From Polyangiaceae bacterium (lineage in GTDB: Bacteria > Myxococcota_A > Polyangia > Polyangiales > Polyangiaceae): 64,000 nucleotides of DNA. The notes under the pieces are model-generated. The model was not told where the DNA came from. It searched no databases and worked only from the letters and a program-made list of their open reading frames with translations. The position numbers and the translations under genes were made by a program. Positions 1-8,403 of the stretch are shown here, piece by piece; the stretch's first letter is position 1, and every line of letters begins with the position of its first letter. Location: positions 123,635 through 187,634 of the forward strand of contig JAICTZ010000015.1 of assembly GCA_025936115.1 (NCBI GenBank). Direction: 5' to 3'.

Positions 1-2
1 TC

Positions 3-602
3 TTGCTGCCCGCCGTCGTGAAGAAGGATCTGGATCTCGACGCGGTCTCGCTCGGCTTCATTTGGTCGGCCTTCGGCTCGGGCATGCTGCTCGCGACGCT
101 GCTCATCGCGCTCTTGAAGCTGCAACCGCGGGCTCTGCTTTACATCGTGCTCTCGTCGCTCGTGCTCGGCGGACTCTCGATTGCGAGCCTCGCGTACGTG
201 AAGTCGAGTTTCGCCGCCGCCACGCTGATGGTGATCATCGGCTTTAGCGCGGCGGCGTTCAACCCGGTCGTCTTCACGCTGCTTCAGGACTCGACGCCGG
301 AGGAGCTCCGCGCGCGCGTGATCACGGCGTTCAACACCGCGACGACGAGCATGGCCATGCTGGGAATGCTCGTGTTCGGTTGGGCCGCGGATCGCGTCGG
401 ACAAGATCCGACCATGATCGCCATCGGCGTGGTGCTCTTGTTCACGGCGATCGCGCTCGTGTTCGTGAGCCGCGTCACTTCCGCGCGCGACCTGCTCTTC
501 GCCGAGCGGCTCTCGTCGGCACCCGACCATCCGAGCGGCGCGCGTACGGTACGCACGGAGCTCGGCGGGCGCGAGCGCGCGCTCAGCCGAGCGGAAACCT
601 GA
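3..602 (+). CDS. MFS transporter, C-terminal part (5'-truncated by window edge)
   Basis: This is the last 199 residues or so of a major facilitator superfamily permease. Hydrophobic helices alternate with short loops, beginning in the motif-rich region FIWSAFGSGMLLA. A typical late MFS loop follows (DSTPEELRARV, about residues 96-106), then two more helices and a 40-residue hydrophilic cytoplasmic tail. The reading frame is open to the left edge, so the real start and the first half of the protein lie outside the window. The substrate cannot be told. The stop overlaps the 3' end of the convergent histidine kinase gene by 20 bp. Confidence 0.8.
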   Translation: MLPAVVKKDLDLDAVSLGFIWSAFGSGMLLATLLIALLKLQPRALLYIVLSSLVLGGLSIASLAYVKSSFAAATLMVIIGFSAAAFNPVVFTLLQDSTPEELRARVITAFNTATTSMAMLGMLVFGWAADRVGQDPTMIAIGVVLLFTAIALVFVSRVTSARDLLFAERLSSAPDHPSGARTVRTELGGRERALSRAET

Positions 603-3147
603 GGAGCGCGAGCGTACCGCCCTGGTCGCCCGCGGAAAGCGCGATCGTGCCGCCGTGCTTGTGCGCGATCGAATAGGCGATGGACAAGCCGAGCCCGGTG
701 CCGAAGCCGACCGGCTTGGTCGTGAAGAACGGCTCGAACACGCGCTCGCGAATCGCGGGCTCGATGCCGCAGCCCGTATCGGCCACGGTGACTTCGAACC
801 AGCCGCCGCGCGCGCCCGTCCGGATCGTGATCGTGCCCGAAGCTTCGATAGCGTCGATCGCGTTCGCGAGCAGGTTCATGACGGCTTGGTTGAAGAGAGC
901 CGCGTAACAGTCGATTTCGTCGGGCTCGCCGTACTCCGTCGCGATCGCGATGCGTTGGTCGTAGCGGTGCCGCAGGATCGTGAGCACCGAGTCGATGCTG
1001 TCGCGCACGCTCACGCTCTTCCTTTCACCCTCGTCGAGGCGCGAGAAGGTGCGGAGCCGACGCACGAGCTCGGCGATGCGCTCGAGGCCGAGGTGGATCT
1101 CGCGCAGGCGCTGCGTCGCGCGATCCCACGCCGGGCCCGCCGCGGCCGGCAGCCCGCCGGCGAGGCTCGCCGCGACCGTGGCGAGACTGCGCTCGATGGT
1201 GCCGAGGTGCGCGACCGCGAAGGCGAGCGGATTGTTGATCTCGTGCGCGACGCCGGCGACGAGCTCGCCGAGCGAAGCCATTTTCGCGCTCTGAATCAGC
1301 TGGGTTTGCGTGCGCTTGAGCTCCTCGTGCAGAACCTTCAACGCGGCGTGCTTCTGCTCGAGCTCGACGAGGAGCTCGGCGCGCGTCTCCGCGAGCGCCT
1401 GAGCGGACGCCGTGGCCGCACGCCGCACCTTGGCCATTTCGAGGTGCGTGCGCACTCGGCTCAGCACTTCGCGCGCGACGAAGGGCTTGACCAAGTAATC
1501 GTCAGCGCCGGTTTCGAGGCCCTCGAGCCGCGCTTCCTCGCCCGCACGCGCCGAAATCAAAATCACGGGCACCGTTCGCGTCTTCGGTTCGGCGCGTAGC
1601 GCCTGCAGTAATTGCACGCCGTCGAGCTCCGGCATCATGATGTCGCTCAAGACCAAATCGGGAGGTTCGGCCATGGCCGCCTCGAGCGCCTCGCGCCCGT
1701 CGGCGACGAGCTTGACCTGCCAGTGCGGCGCGAGCAGGCGCCCGAGGTACGCTCTCATGTCCGCGTTGTCGTCCGCGACGAGCAAGCGACCGGCCGACGC
1801 CCGCGCGGCCGCTACCTCCACGCTTTCCGCGCGCGGCGGCGCCGAAGAGCGAGCCCAGTGCTTGGCTTCGAGCACCGGCGCGCTGACGCGAAAATCGCGC
1901 TCGAGTCCGAGCGGCGGCGTCTCGAGCACGCGCGCGGGCGGCAAGTGCGCGCGTCCGCGGCGGAGCGAGACCACGAACGTCGTGCCGGCGCCGACGTCGC
2001 TCGTGGCACTGACGCTCCCGCCGTGCTCTCGCACGATCTCGTCGACCAGCGCGAGCCCGACGCCGCTGCCCTCGAAGCTGCGCCCGCGCGCCCCCTCCAC
2101 CCGGTGAAACCGCTCGAAGATACGCGGCAGCTCGGCGGCGGGAATGCCCGTCCCGGTGTCCGTGACGCCGAGCTCGACGTGCTCGCTCCGTTCGCGGAGT
2201 CGCAGCGTGACCCCGCCTTCGAACGTGAACTTGAAGGCGTTCGAAACCAGGTTCATCACGACCTTCTCCCACTGCGCCGCGTCGACGTAGACGGGCTCGG
2301 TGAGCGGCGGACAATCGATACGGAGTTTCAGGCCCGCGTCGTCGAACAACGATTGGAAGGCTCCCGCCACGCCGCTCGTCAAGAGCGCCAAATCGACCGG
2401 TGCGAACGTGAGCTCGAGCCGCCCCGACTCGATGCGTGAAAAATCGAGCAGGCTATTGACGAGCCGCAGCAGGCGGAGCGCGTTGCTGTGAACGGCCTCG
2501 AGATCCTCGCCCCCGAGGGGCTGTTTTCTCGAGACGGCGCCTTCGACGGGCCCGAGAATCAGCGTGAGCGGGGTGCGAAACTCGTGGCTCACGTTGGAGA
2601 AGAACGCCGTTTTGGCGCTGTCGAGCTCGCCGAGCTTCACGTTCGCGTCGCGCAGTCGCTGATTCGCCTCCGCCAGCTCACGGCTGCGCACGATGACCTC
2701 GCGTTCCATCTGCCGTGTGCGATCGCGGAGCTCCTCCCCGAGCTCGCTCGCCTGCACGAGCTCCGTCACGTCCTCCACGCGATGCAAGATGTAGTGAATG
2801 TCACCCGCCGGACCCAAGACCGGGATGTTCTTGGGGCTCCAATATTTGGACTCGTAATTGCCGTCCGGTCTGCGGATGTCGTACTTCTGCACTGCCATCG
2901 TGTCGGCGGCGCGGGTCGTCAGCACGCGCTCGAGCGACGCGCGCAAATTGCTTGCCCCAGTGGCGGCCGGATCGTCGGGATTGTCCGGGAAAAGGTCGAA
3001 CAACCCCCGGCCGAGCGTGCCCTCGCGCGTCGTGTGCGTCGCGCGCAAACGCGCGTCCGTCGCCGCCACCATGGTGAAACGCGGCGCATCCGGCAAGAGC
3101 ACGAGCAGGATGTCCGGCGACGCCTCGAACAGTTCCTGAAAGTCCAC
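583..3147 (-). CDS. Hybrid sensor histidine kinase with two kinase cores around a receiver (PAS-HisKA-HATPase-REC-HisKA-HATPase)
   Basis: This 854-aa cytoplasmic hybrid kinase has no membrane segment. Residues 1-130 look like a PAS sensor. A coiled coil follows, then a HisKA domain with phospho-acceptor motif SHEFRTPL (near residue 188) and a HATPase with the G boxes DTGTGI and GSGVGLAL. A receiver comes next (about 455-570; DDN near its start, acceptor Asp in LSDIMMPELDG). The C-terminal third is a second kinase core with GVAHEINNPL and DTGCGI/GTGLGLSI. Two complete cores in one chain suggest the receiver relays between them; this is inference. The gene is monocistronic here and convergent with the MFS gene, so its partner regulator is unknown. 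Confidence 0.93.
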   Translation of the reverse strand: MDFQELFEASPDILLVLLPDAPRFTMVAATDARLRATHTTREGTLGRGLFDLFPDNPDDPAATGASNLRASLERVLTTRAADTMAVQKYDIRRPDGNYESKYWSPKNIPVLGPAGDIHYILHRVEDVTELVQASELGEELRDRTRQMEREVIVRSRELAEANQRLRDANVKLGELDSAKTAFFSNVSHEFRTPLTLILGPVEGAVSRKQPLGGEDLEAVHSNALRLLRLVNSLLDFSRIESGRLELTFAPVDLALLTSGVAGAFQSLFDDAGLKLRIDCPPLTEPVYVDAAQWEKVVMNLVSNAFKFTFEGGVTLRLRERSEHVELGVTDTGTGIPAAELPRIFERFHRVEGARGRSFEGSGVGLALVDEIVREHGGSVSATSDVGAGTTFVVSLRRGRAHLPPARVLETPPLGLERDFRVSAPVLEAKHWARSSAPPRAESVEVAAARASAGRLLVADDNADMRAYLGRLLAPHWQVKLVADGREALEAAMAEPPDLVLSDIMMPELDGVQLLQALRAEPKTRTVPVILISARAGEEARLEGLETGADDYLVKPFVAREVLSRVRTHLEMAKVRRAATASAQALAETRAELLVELEQKHAALKVLHEELKRTQTQLIQSAKMASLGELVAGVAHEINNPLAFAVAHLGTIERSLATVAASLAGGLPAAAGPAWDRATQRLREIHLGLERIAELVRRLRTFSRLDEGERKSVSVRDSIDSVLTILRHRYDQRIAIATEYGEPDEIDCYAALFNQAVMNLLANAIDAIEASGTITIRTGARGGWFEVTVADTGCGIEPAIRERVFEPFFTTKPVGFGTGLGLSIAYSIAHKHGGTIALSAGDQGGTLALLRFPLG

Positions 3148-3542
3148 GACGGATGCCCTGCCTGGAGCCTACTCGCCGGGGCCAGCCGCATCCACCACGA
3201 AGCCGCGGCCGGCGCGATTGCGGCCGTTACGCTTGGGCGCGTGCAGCTTCGAAAGCCGCGCCGCGGGAGCACCAAGTGGAGCGCTTCGTCCACGCGGCGG
3301 TCCCTCTACCTACCTCCGCCGACCAATCGAGAGACATGCCGACTCGTGCGACGGTAGGAACACCGCACTGACATCTCGCGAAGAAGTCGTGTCACGGCGT
3401 GCTTTCAGCTAGTTGCGCGCCGTCGTGTTCCGCGGGCGTGGTCGCACGTGGGACAGAGTGCGAGCAGATCGCGAGTCCATCAGTGGTCCGCATTGACCCA
3501 AAGACTCATGAAATGGTCTCCTGATCCGTTGGGAGATTCAGG
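3148..3542. other. Intergenic region between divergent genes
   Basis: About 395 bp between the start of the hybrid kinase (minus) and the lipoprotein gene (plus). No convincing ORF is seen. The right end carries a small inverted repeat (TCTCC...GGAGA, about 3519-3537) directly before the lipoprotein start, which could affect its translation. Promoters for both genes must lie here, but I could not pick a convincing -35/-10 pair. Confidence 0.5.
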
Positions 3543-4400
3543 ATGAAAAACTCATTGGGTTTGGGGCGACCGCTGTGGCGAGGAGTCCTTGCGACGCTGC
3601 TCGGAGCCGTTCCACTTCAGGGCTGCGGCGGGCAAGCGCGCGTCGCGACGGAACCTGCACGCGCGCCCCTCGCGAGTACACGACCGCCAGCCACGCCGAG
3701 CGCCGACGAGCTCGCGAACACGCCCGCTCCCACCACGGAGCACACGAGCGTGTCGGAAGCGTCGGCGACCGCGCCCGCGGCGTCCGAGCCCGCCCCCACG
3801 CTGCCCACGGCCTGCGAAGCCGGCACGGAGCCCTGCTCGGCGCCGGCCAAGTTCGTCGAACACCTGTGTCACGGCAAGTTTTCCGATCTGGCGCTCGTCA
3901 TGTTCTCGAAGGGCACGCCCTGGCGCCGCGGTTACGTCAAGGCGGAAAAGGTCGAGCCCGTCAACATCTACGAGGGCGAGCGCAGCGAGCGCTGGCTCGA
4001 GTTCGGCGAAGAAGTGCTCGTGCTGCGCACGCGCGGCCCCGGCTCGCATGCCGGAGTTCAAGTGAGCGGGCCGACCGACGTCGATGTGCTGCGCTGGGAC
4101 GGCACGTGCGCGACCGTCCGCCAGGAAATGCTCAGACCGTACCCGACGAACACCACCATCCTCACGGCGCGCATCGTCTGGAAGCACCTCGACACGCCGA
4201 TTCAAGACGCGCTCCTCACCAATCCCGTCGTCGCGCACGCGAGCGAAAAAGAGAAGCCCGCCTGCCACGGCTCGACCATGAAGCACCCCGACGCGCCGTG
4301 CGACAAGGCGAGCCAGAAGCTCACGGACGCCATCACGATCGCGCTCCGCGGTGGTCTCGCGCTGCCGACGCCCGCGAAGTTGCCGGCGTGGCAAGACTGA
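3543..4400 (+). CDS. Hypothetical lipoprotein with cytochrome-like Cys/His motif; apparent frameshift at its 3' end
   Basis: A 285-aa exported protein. The N-terminus has a lipoprotein signal with lipobox-like VPLQGC (Cys about residue 28), then a 70-residue Ala/Pro/Thr-rich linker. The folded part contains several Cys residues and ends with a CHGSTMKHPDAPC segment. The frame stops at 4398-4400 just after LPAWQD. The next frame, entered at 4397, continues as LTDSDRKKLGEWLARGAP to a stop at 4453. That peptide is typical of the end of cytochrome- or PSCyt-like domains. The annotated end may therefore be an artificial or mutational truncation, and the full product would be about 303 aa. Function unknown; not in an operon. 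Confidence 0.7.
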   Translation: MKNSLGLGRPLWRGVLATLLGAVPLQGCGGQARVATEPARAPLASTRPPATPSADELANTPAPTTEHTSVSEASATAPAASEPAPTLPTACEAGTEPCSAPAKFVEHLCHGKFSDLALVMFSKGTPWRRGYVKAEKVEPVNIYEGERSERWLEFGEEVLVLRTRGPGSHAGVQVSGPTDVDVLRWDGTCATVRQEMLRPYPTNTTILTARIVWKHLDTPIQDALLTNPVVAHASEKEKPACHGSTMKHPDAPCDKASQKLTDAITIALRGGLALPTPAKLPAWQD

Positions 4401-4460
4401 CCGACTCGGATCGCAAGAAGCTCGGCGAATGGCTCGCTCGTGGCGCGCCGTGACGAAACT

Positions 4461-5912
4461 TCACGGGGCCCGGGTCCGTGAAATCTCGTCTCCTGCCGAA
4501 ATCAGCTCGATGAGTCTTAGGCTCAGATAAATGCGAGGCACCACGCTCTCGAGATCCGCCCACTCCTCTGGCGTGTGCAGCCCCTGCCCGACGATACCGA
4601 GCCCTTCGAGGACGGCGGGCGTATCGTGCCCGGGCCGATACGCAAAGCCTGCATCGGTGCCATAGCGCATGGCGACGGGCTCGAGCGGACGACCGAGTCC
4701 GAGATAAAGACGACTAGCGAGCAACGCGAGGCGCTCGCTCGCGGGGTTGCGCGCGAACGGCGGCCGCCGAGCGTCGACCGTGACTTTGACTGTCGTGTCG
4801 GGGACCAAATGCTCGCTGACCAGTGCGCGCGCGCTAGCTTCCACGCGCGAAAGCTCGCTCGGATCCGAATAGCGCACGTCGGCGGTCGCCGCGGCCTGGT
4901 CGGGAATGATGTTGAGGCGCTCGCCTGAGCGAAGCCGGGTGAAGTTCACGGTCGTGCCCTTGCGAACGTCGCCGAGGTCCTTGAGCCGCACGACTTGATG
5001 AGCGAGCTCGAGCGCGGCGTTGCGGCCTTGCTCGGGCGCGGAGCCCGCGTGGGACGCGCGACCTTTCACTGCGAGCTCGAGCAGCGCGATGCCGTTCGTC
5101 GCGACGATGACGCGCTCGCCGTCGGGCGGCTCGAACGAGAGCACTGCGTCCTGCTCGGCAGCAAGCGTGCCGATGAGGTCACGCGAGCCGGACGAGCCTT
5201 TTTCCTCGTCGGGATCGAAAATCACGCTGAGGACGCCGTAGCTCCGAAAAGCGCGTTCGCGCAGGAGCGCGAGCGCGTGAAGCACGAGCACGACGCCGCC
5301 TTTGTCGTCGGCGACGCCGGGTCCGAACGCACGCTCGCCCTCGATGCGGAAGGGACGCCGCGCCGCTTCACCTTTGCCGAAGACGGTGTCCAGGTGCGCG
5401 AGCAGCAAGAGCTTGCGCGTGCCCGTGCCGCGAAACGTCGCGCGCACGAGCTTGCCGGCCGAGGGGGGCGCGGGACGCACCTCGACTTCGGCGCCGAGCT
5501 CGCGCAGCCGTCGCTCGGCGAAAGCGGCGACACGGGCGAGCCCCTCGGCGTCGTCGGTACCGCTGTCCATATTCACGAGCGTCGTGAGGTCGCGCAGGTA
5601 GGCGGCTCGCCGTGCGCCAGCGAGAGCGAGGGCGGAGTCGTCGCGCGGCAGGGGCATAACGGCGACGGACGCTGCCGGCGCGAGCGAAGCGGAGGGTGGG
5701 ACGGACGTGGACGCTGCGGTCGCCACCGCGCTTGTGGACGCCCGGGGCGTCGGCCCCGAGACACTCGAGCTCGGCGCGGTCGTGACACTGCTGCGGCCCG
5801 TTTTCGGCTCCGGTCCACGACAAGCGAGCAGAGCCAGCGTTCCGAACGCGACGAGCTCGATCAGGGCGCGACGGGAACGCTGCACGGGTGCTCCGTGCGC
5901 GGAGCTTGCCAC
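4461..5912 (-). CDS. M20-family metallopeptidase (glutamate carboxypeptidase-like), exported lipoprotein
   Basis: A 483-aa zinc peptidase of the M20/M28 (ArgE/DapE/CPG2) family. The N-terminus has a hydrophobic segment ending LALLAC, so it is probably a lipoprotein, followed by a Ser/Thr/Pro-rich linker to about residue 85. Family motifs are visible: LLLAHLDTVF (metal His/Asp), GVADDKGGVV (bridging Asp), DPDEEKGSSGSR (catalytic Glu pair), and the dimerisation lid with VKGRASHAG. M20 enzymes hydrolyse peptide or N-acyl amino acid amide bonds. It is the last gene of the riboswitch-led operon and overlaps the preceding gene by 52 bp; a GTG at 5885 is an alternative start. A role in B12 or peptide scavenging is only inferred from context. 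Confidence 0.88.
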   Translation of the reverse strand: MASSAHGAPVQRSRRALIELVAFGTLALLACRGPEPKTGRSSVTTAPSSSVSGPTPRASTSAVATAASTSVPPSASLAPAASVAVMPLPRDDSALALAGARRAAYLRDLTTLVNMDSGTDDAEGLARVAAFAERRLRELGAEVEVRPAPPSAGKLVRATFRGTGTRKLLLLAHLDTVFGKGEAARRPFRIEGERAFGPGVADDKGGVVLVLHALALLRERAFRSYGVLSVIFDPDEEKGSSGSRDLIGTLAAEQDAVLSFEPPDGERVIVATNGIALLELAVKGRASHAGSAPEQGRNAALELAHQVVRLKDLGDVRKGTTVNFTRLRSGERLNIIPDQAAATADVRYSDPSELSRVEASARALVSEHLVPDTTVKVTVDARRPPFARNPASERLALLASRLYLGLGRPLEPVAMRYGTDAGFAYRPGHDTPAVLEGLGIVGQGLHTPEEWADLESVVPRIYLSLRLIELISAGDEISRTRAP

Positions 5913-7174
5913 GCGTCGTCCGCTTCCGAAACATCGTCGAGACCCGTGAGCTCGCGCTGCCCCAGCTCGCTCGATTCCACTGCAAGCGGCACGAAGCGTC
6001 CAAGCTCCGGATCGAACGAATATGCAGCGTACGTCGAGCTCACCGGGTCGCTCGACAGCGCGGCGCTCTCGCAGGGCTTGTCGTGGTGGTCCTTCGCGAG
6101 CACGAGCTCGGGCGGCGCATCGCCGTCGAGCTCCGCTCGCTCGAGGCTCACCGTGTCACTCGCGTCGCAGCCGGCGACACTTTGAACCTCGGGCAGCTCG
6201 AGTAGCGGACCGGCGCGCCCGCTCTGCGTCAGCGCGAAGAGGGTCCGACGCGTGTTGACATAGCCCGCGCCATTCGCGCCGGAGAGCCCCTCGTCCGCGC
6301 GCTCGAGCTCGAAGATTTCTTGGCCGGCGACGAACTCGTAGACGTGCAGCTCGACGGCATCCGCGTCGTCGTCCACCGTGAGCGGAACGATGCGGGGGTG
6401 CGCGGAGTCTTCTTTCGAGAGCAGGGCGAGCCGAAGGCGCGCGAGAGCGGGCTCGGGGCGCGCCTCACCGGCGTTCCGAGCGTCGGCTTCGCACGGGAAG
6501 CTCCGCGCGTAGAGCACGGCGCGACGATCACCGGGCAGCGACTTCACGTCGAGCACGTCGAGGAACGGCGCGCAAGCGCGTGGCGGCGCCTCGGCATGAT
6601 CGAGCGCGAGCATGAGCTCGTCCGGCACACTGGGGAACTGCGTGGGACCGAGGAAAAACGGCGTCGCGGCGCCATCTTTCACCGCATAGAAAGTGCCGTT
6701 CAGCGTCCACACGCGAGCATGCGACGTGTCGCCGAGAGCCGCACAACGCGCGACGATGCCACCCAGCCGGGCAATGTCGGAACGTGACTCGAAACGGCAG
6801 TCGAACTCGTGCGCTTCACCCTCGCCGCCTTGCGCCGCGTCGGTCCCTGCCGTGCTCGGCGCCGTTTCCGCGCCGAGCGTCCCGTCGAGACGAGCTCGCG
6901 TGCTCGTGCCAAGCTCGCGGTAGCAGCCGTGAAGGCCCGCTCGGGTCGGAACCATCTCGGCGTCGATCAGGGAACGGCCGACATAGCCGTGCAATGCAAC
7001 GGCGTCCCCGGCGCTGGCGGGAGCGCTCTGCACGCGCTCGGGCACGGCGGCGGCTTGCCGTTTCGGCGCGCAACCGGCCGCCAGGGCAAGCAGCACGACG
7101 AAGAGGGCGCGACTGCGCCCGAGCTTGCTCGGGTGTAACGCGATACCGGTAGCTTGTCGGTCGACGACGCTCAC
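5861..7174 (-). CDS. Hypothetical lipoprotein of a cobalamin-riboswitch operon
   Basis: A 437-aa exported protein. A lipoprotein signal ends in VVLLALAAGC (Cys about 35), followed by an Ala-rich linker. The remainder has several Cys residues and no repeats or catalytic motifs that I recognise. Its start overlaps the stop of the preceding propeller gene by 4 bp (ATGA), and its 3' end overlaps the peptidase gene by 52 bp. It is therefore translationally coupled in the same transcript as the BtuB-type receptor. An accessory cell-surface role in cobalamin acquisition is possible, but this rests on context alone. Confidence 0.75.
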   Translation of the reverse strand: MSVVDRQATGIALHPSKLGRSRALFVVLLALAAGCAPKRQAAAVPERVQSAPASAGDAVALHGYVGRSLIDAEMVPTRAGLHGCYRELGTSTRARLDGTLGAETAPSTAGTDAAQGGEGEAHEFDCRFESRSDIARLGGIVARCAALGDTSHARVWTLNGTFYAVKDGAATPFFLGPTQFPSVPDELMLALDHAEAPPRACAPFLDVLDVKSLPGDRRAVLYARSFPCEADARNAGEARPEPALARLRLALLSKEDSAHPRIVPLTVDDDADAVELHVYEFVAGQEIFELERADEGLSGANGAGYVNTRRTLFALTQSGRAGPLLELPEVQSVAGCDASDTVSLERAELDGDAPPELVLAKDHHDKPCESAALSSDPVSSTYAAYSFDPELGRFVPLAVESSELGQRELTGLDDVSEADDAWQAPRTEHPCSVPVAP

Positions 7175-8403
7175 TTTGCCATCAGAAAGCCCAACGCTCG
7201 CGGCGGCAAGCCGATTCCAGGATCGACCGCTACGTCCTGGCCCTCAGCGATTTTCTCACCGTCGACCTGCCAGCTGCGGAGCGCTCGGGCGTGGGCGTCC
7301 GCCATGAAGCAAACGTCGCTGCATGCTGGAGCACAGAGGGCATCGCCGAGGACGACGGCGCCTCCGCTGTCCTGCACCTGGCGCGCGGAGCCGGTCGTCA
7401 GATCGAGCTCGTAGGCCAAATCGGACGTGCCCTGCCGGATGTCGCCGTACGTCGCGCCGAGTAGGATTGAATCGCTCGCCCAGGCCAGGGTGGGCGACGG
7501 CGACGAACCGAGCTCGGCCCCTACGGCAAAACGAGCGAGCTCGACGGGCGGCTCGACCGTGGCGTCGAGCAGCACGACGGCGCTGCGCTCGACGGTGTCG
7601 GCTCGTCGAAGCACGCCGCTGCACGCGACCGCCACGCGTTCCCCCGCGGGATCGACGGCCAGCGCGCCACAATTGGCGACTCCGGGTAAGTCGAGCGACC
7701 ACACCACCGAATCCGTCTCCGGAGACACGCCGACGATCCGCCCGTCGCCCGCGTCACCGTAGCCCTGCTCGAAGCGCTCGAGCACGACCCAGGCTTCACC
7801 GTTCACCGCGAGCAGACGCGCCGGGTGCGGCAAGAAGAGCCCATCATCCGGCTGAGCGAGCGAAATGCTGCCCGTGATGGCATAGCGTTCGGTATCCAAA
7901 ATCAAGAGATCACCGCCCGCATCGTTCGGCTCGGAGCCAGCGTGCGCATTCGACTCATAGCGCGGCACGTACGCTCTCGTCGCATCGAGCTCCAGGTAAT
8001 CGTGCGGGTTCGAGGGGAAGCCGGTCCCGACCGAGACCTGCGCTAGGACGCTGGCCGTCGCTGGGTCAACCCAGGTGAGGACCGAGTTCGGGTAACGATC
8101 GACGAGCACGAGCCGCCCCGAGGGCGGAGCCACGGACGGCAGGACGACGTCGCCCGAGAGAGCCGTCGTCAGACCGGGCGGCGCGGAACCGCTCGAGATC
8201 ATCGACTCCGAGAGCACATGACCGGCCGTCGAGAGCACCGAGACATTGCTGCTCAAGTAGTCGCTACTCACGACTGCGACGGCTCCGGGGCAGCCGGCGT
8301 TCGACTGCACCTGCACTCCGCCCGTCGAGCTCGGCGGCGGGGGCACGCCGCACGCCGCGCCGAGGATTGCACTCAAAAATACCCACATTCGTCGAGTCAC
8401 CAC
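7171..8403 (-). CDS. Beta-propeller-like lipoprotein (YncE-like) next to BtuB
   Basis: A 410-aa protein with a short lipoprotein signal (ILGAAC, Cys about 18) and a Pro-rich spacer. Repeating blade-like segments follow, such as VLVDRYPNSVLTWVDPAT, LLILDTERYAITGSISL and VVLLDATVEPPVELARFAV. These look like YncE/NHL-type propellers, which are often surface or periplasmic binding scaffolds. The start overlaps the receptor gene's 3' end by 7 bp and the stop overlaps the next gene by 4 bp, so all are co-translated. Propeller lipoproteins paired with TonB-dependent receptors are known substrate-capture partners in other bacteria. That role here is inference. Confidence 0.72.
   Translation of the reverse strand: MVTRRMWVFLSAILGAACGVPPPPSSTGGVQVQSNAGCPGAVAVVSSDYLSSNVSVLSTAGHVLSESMISSGSAPPGLTTALSGDVVLPSVAPPSGRLVLVDRYPNSVLTWVDPATASVLAQVSVGTGFPSNPHDYLELDATRAYVPRYESNAHAGSEPNDAGGDLLILDTERYAITGSISLAQPDDGLFLPHPARLLAVNGEAWVVLERFEQGYGDAGDGRIVGVSPETDSVVWSLDLPGVANCGALAVDPAGERVAVACSGVLRRADTVERSAVVLLDATVEPPVELARFAVGAELGSSPSPTLAWASDSILLGATYGDIRQGTSDLAYELDLTTGSARQVQDSGGAVVLGDALCAPACSDVCFMADAHARALRSWQVDGEKIAEGQDVAVDPGIGLPPRALGFLMAK

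Noticed and set aside
655..1599. Long plus-strand ORF inside the hybrid kinase gene
   Set aside because: Arg/Glu-rich antisense shadow of a strong gene; no domain.
4995..6185. 396-aa plus-strand ORF across the peptidase and lipoprotein genes
   Set aside because: Low-complexity shadow; the opposite strand encodes clear proteins.
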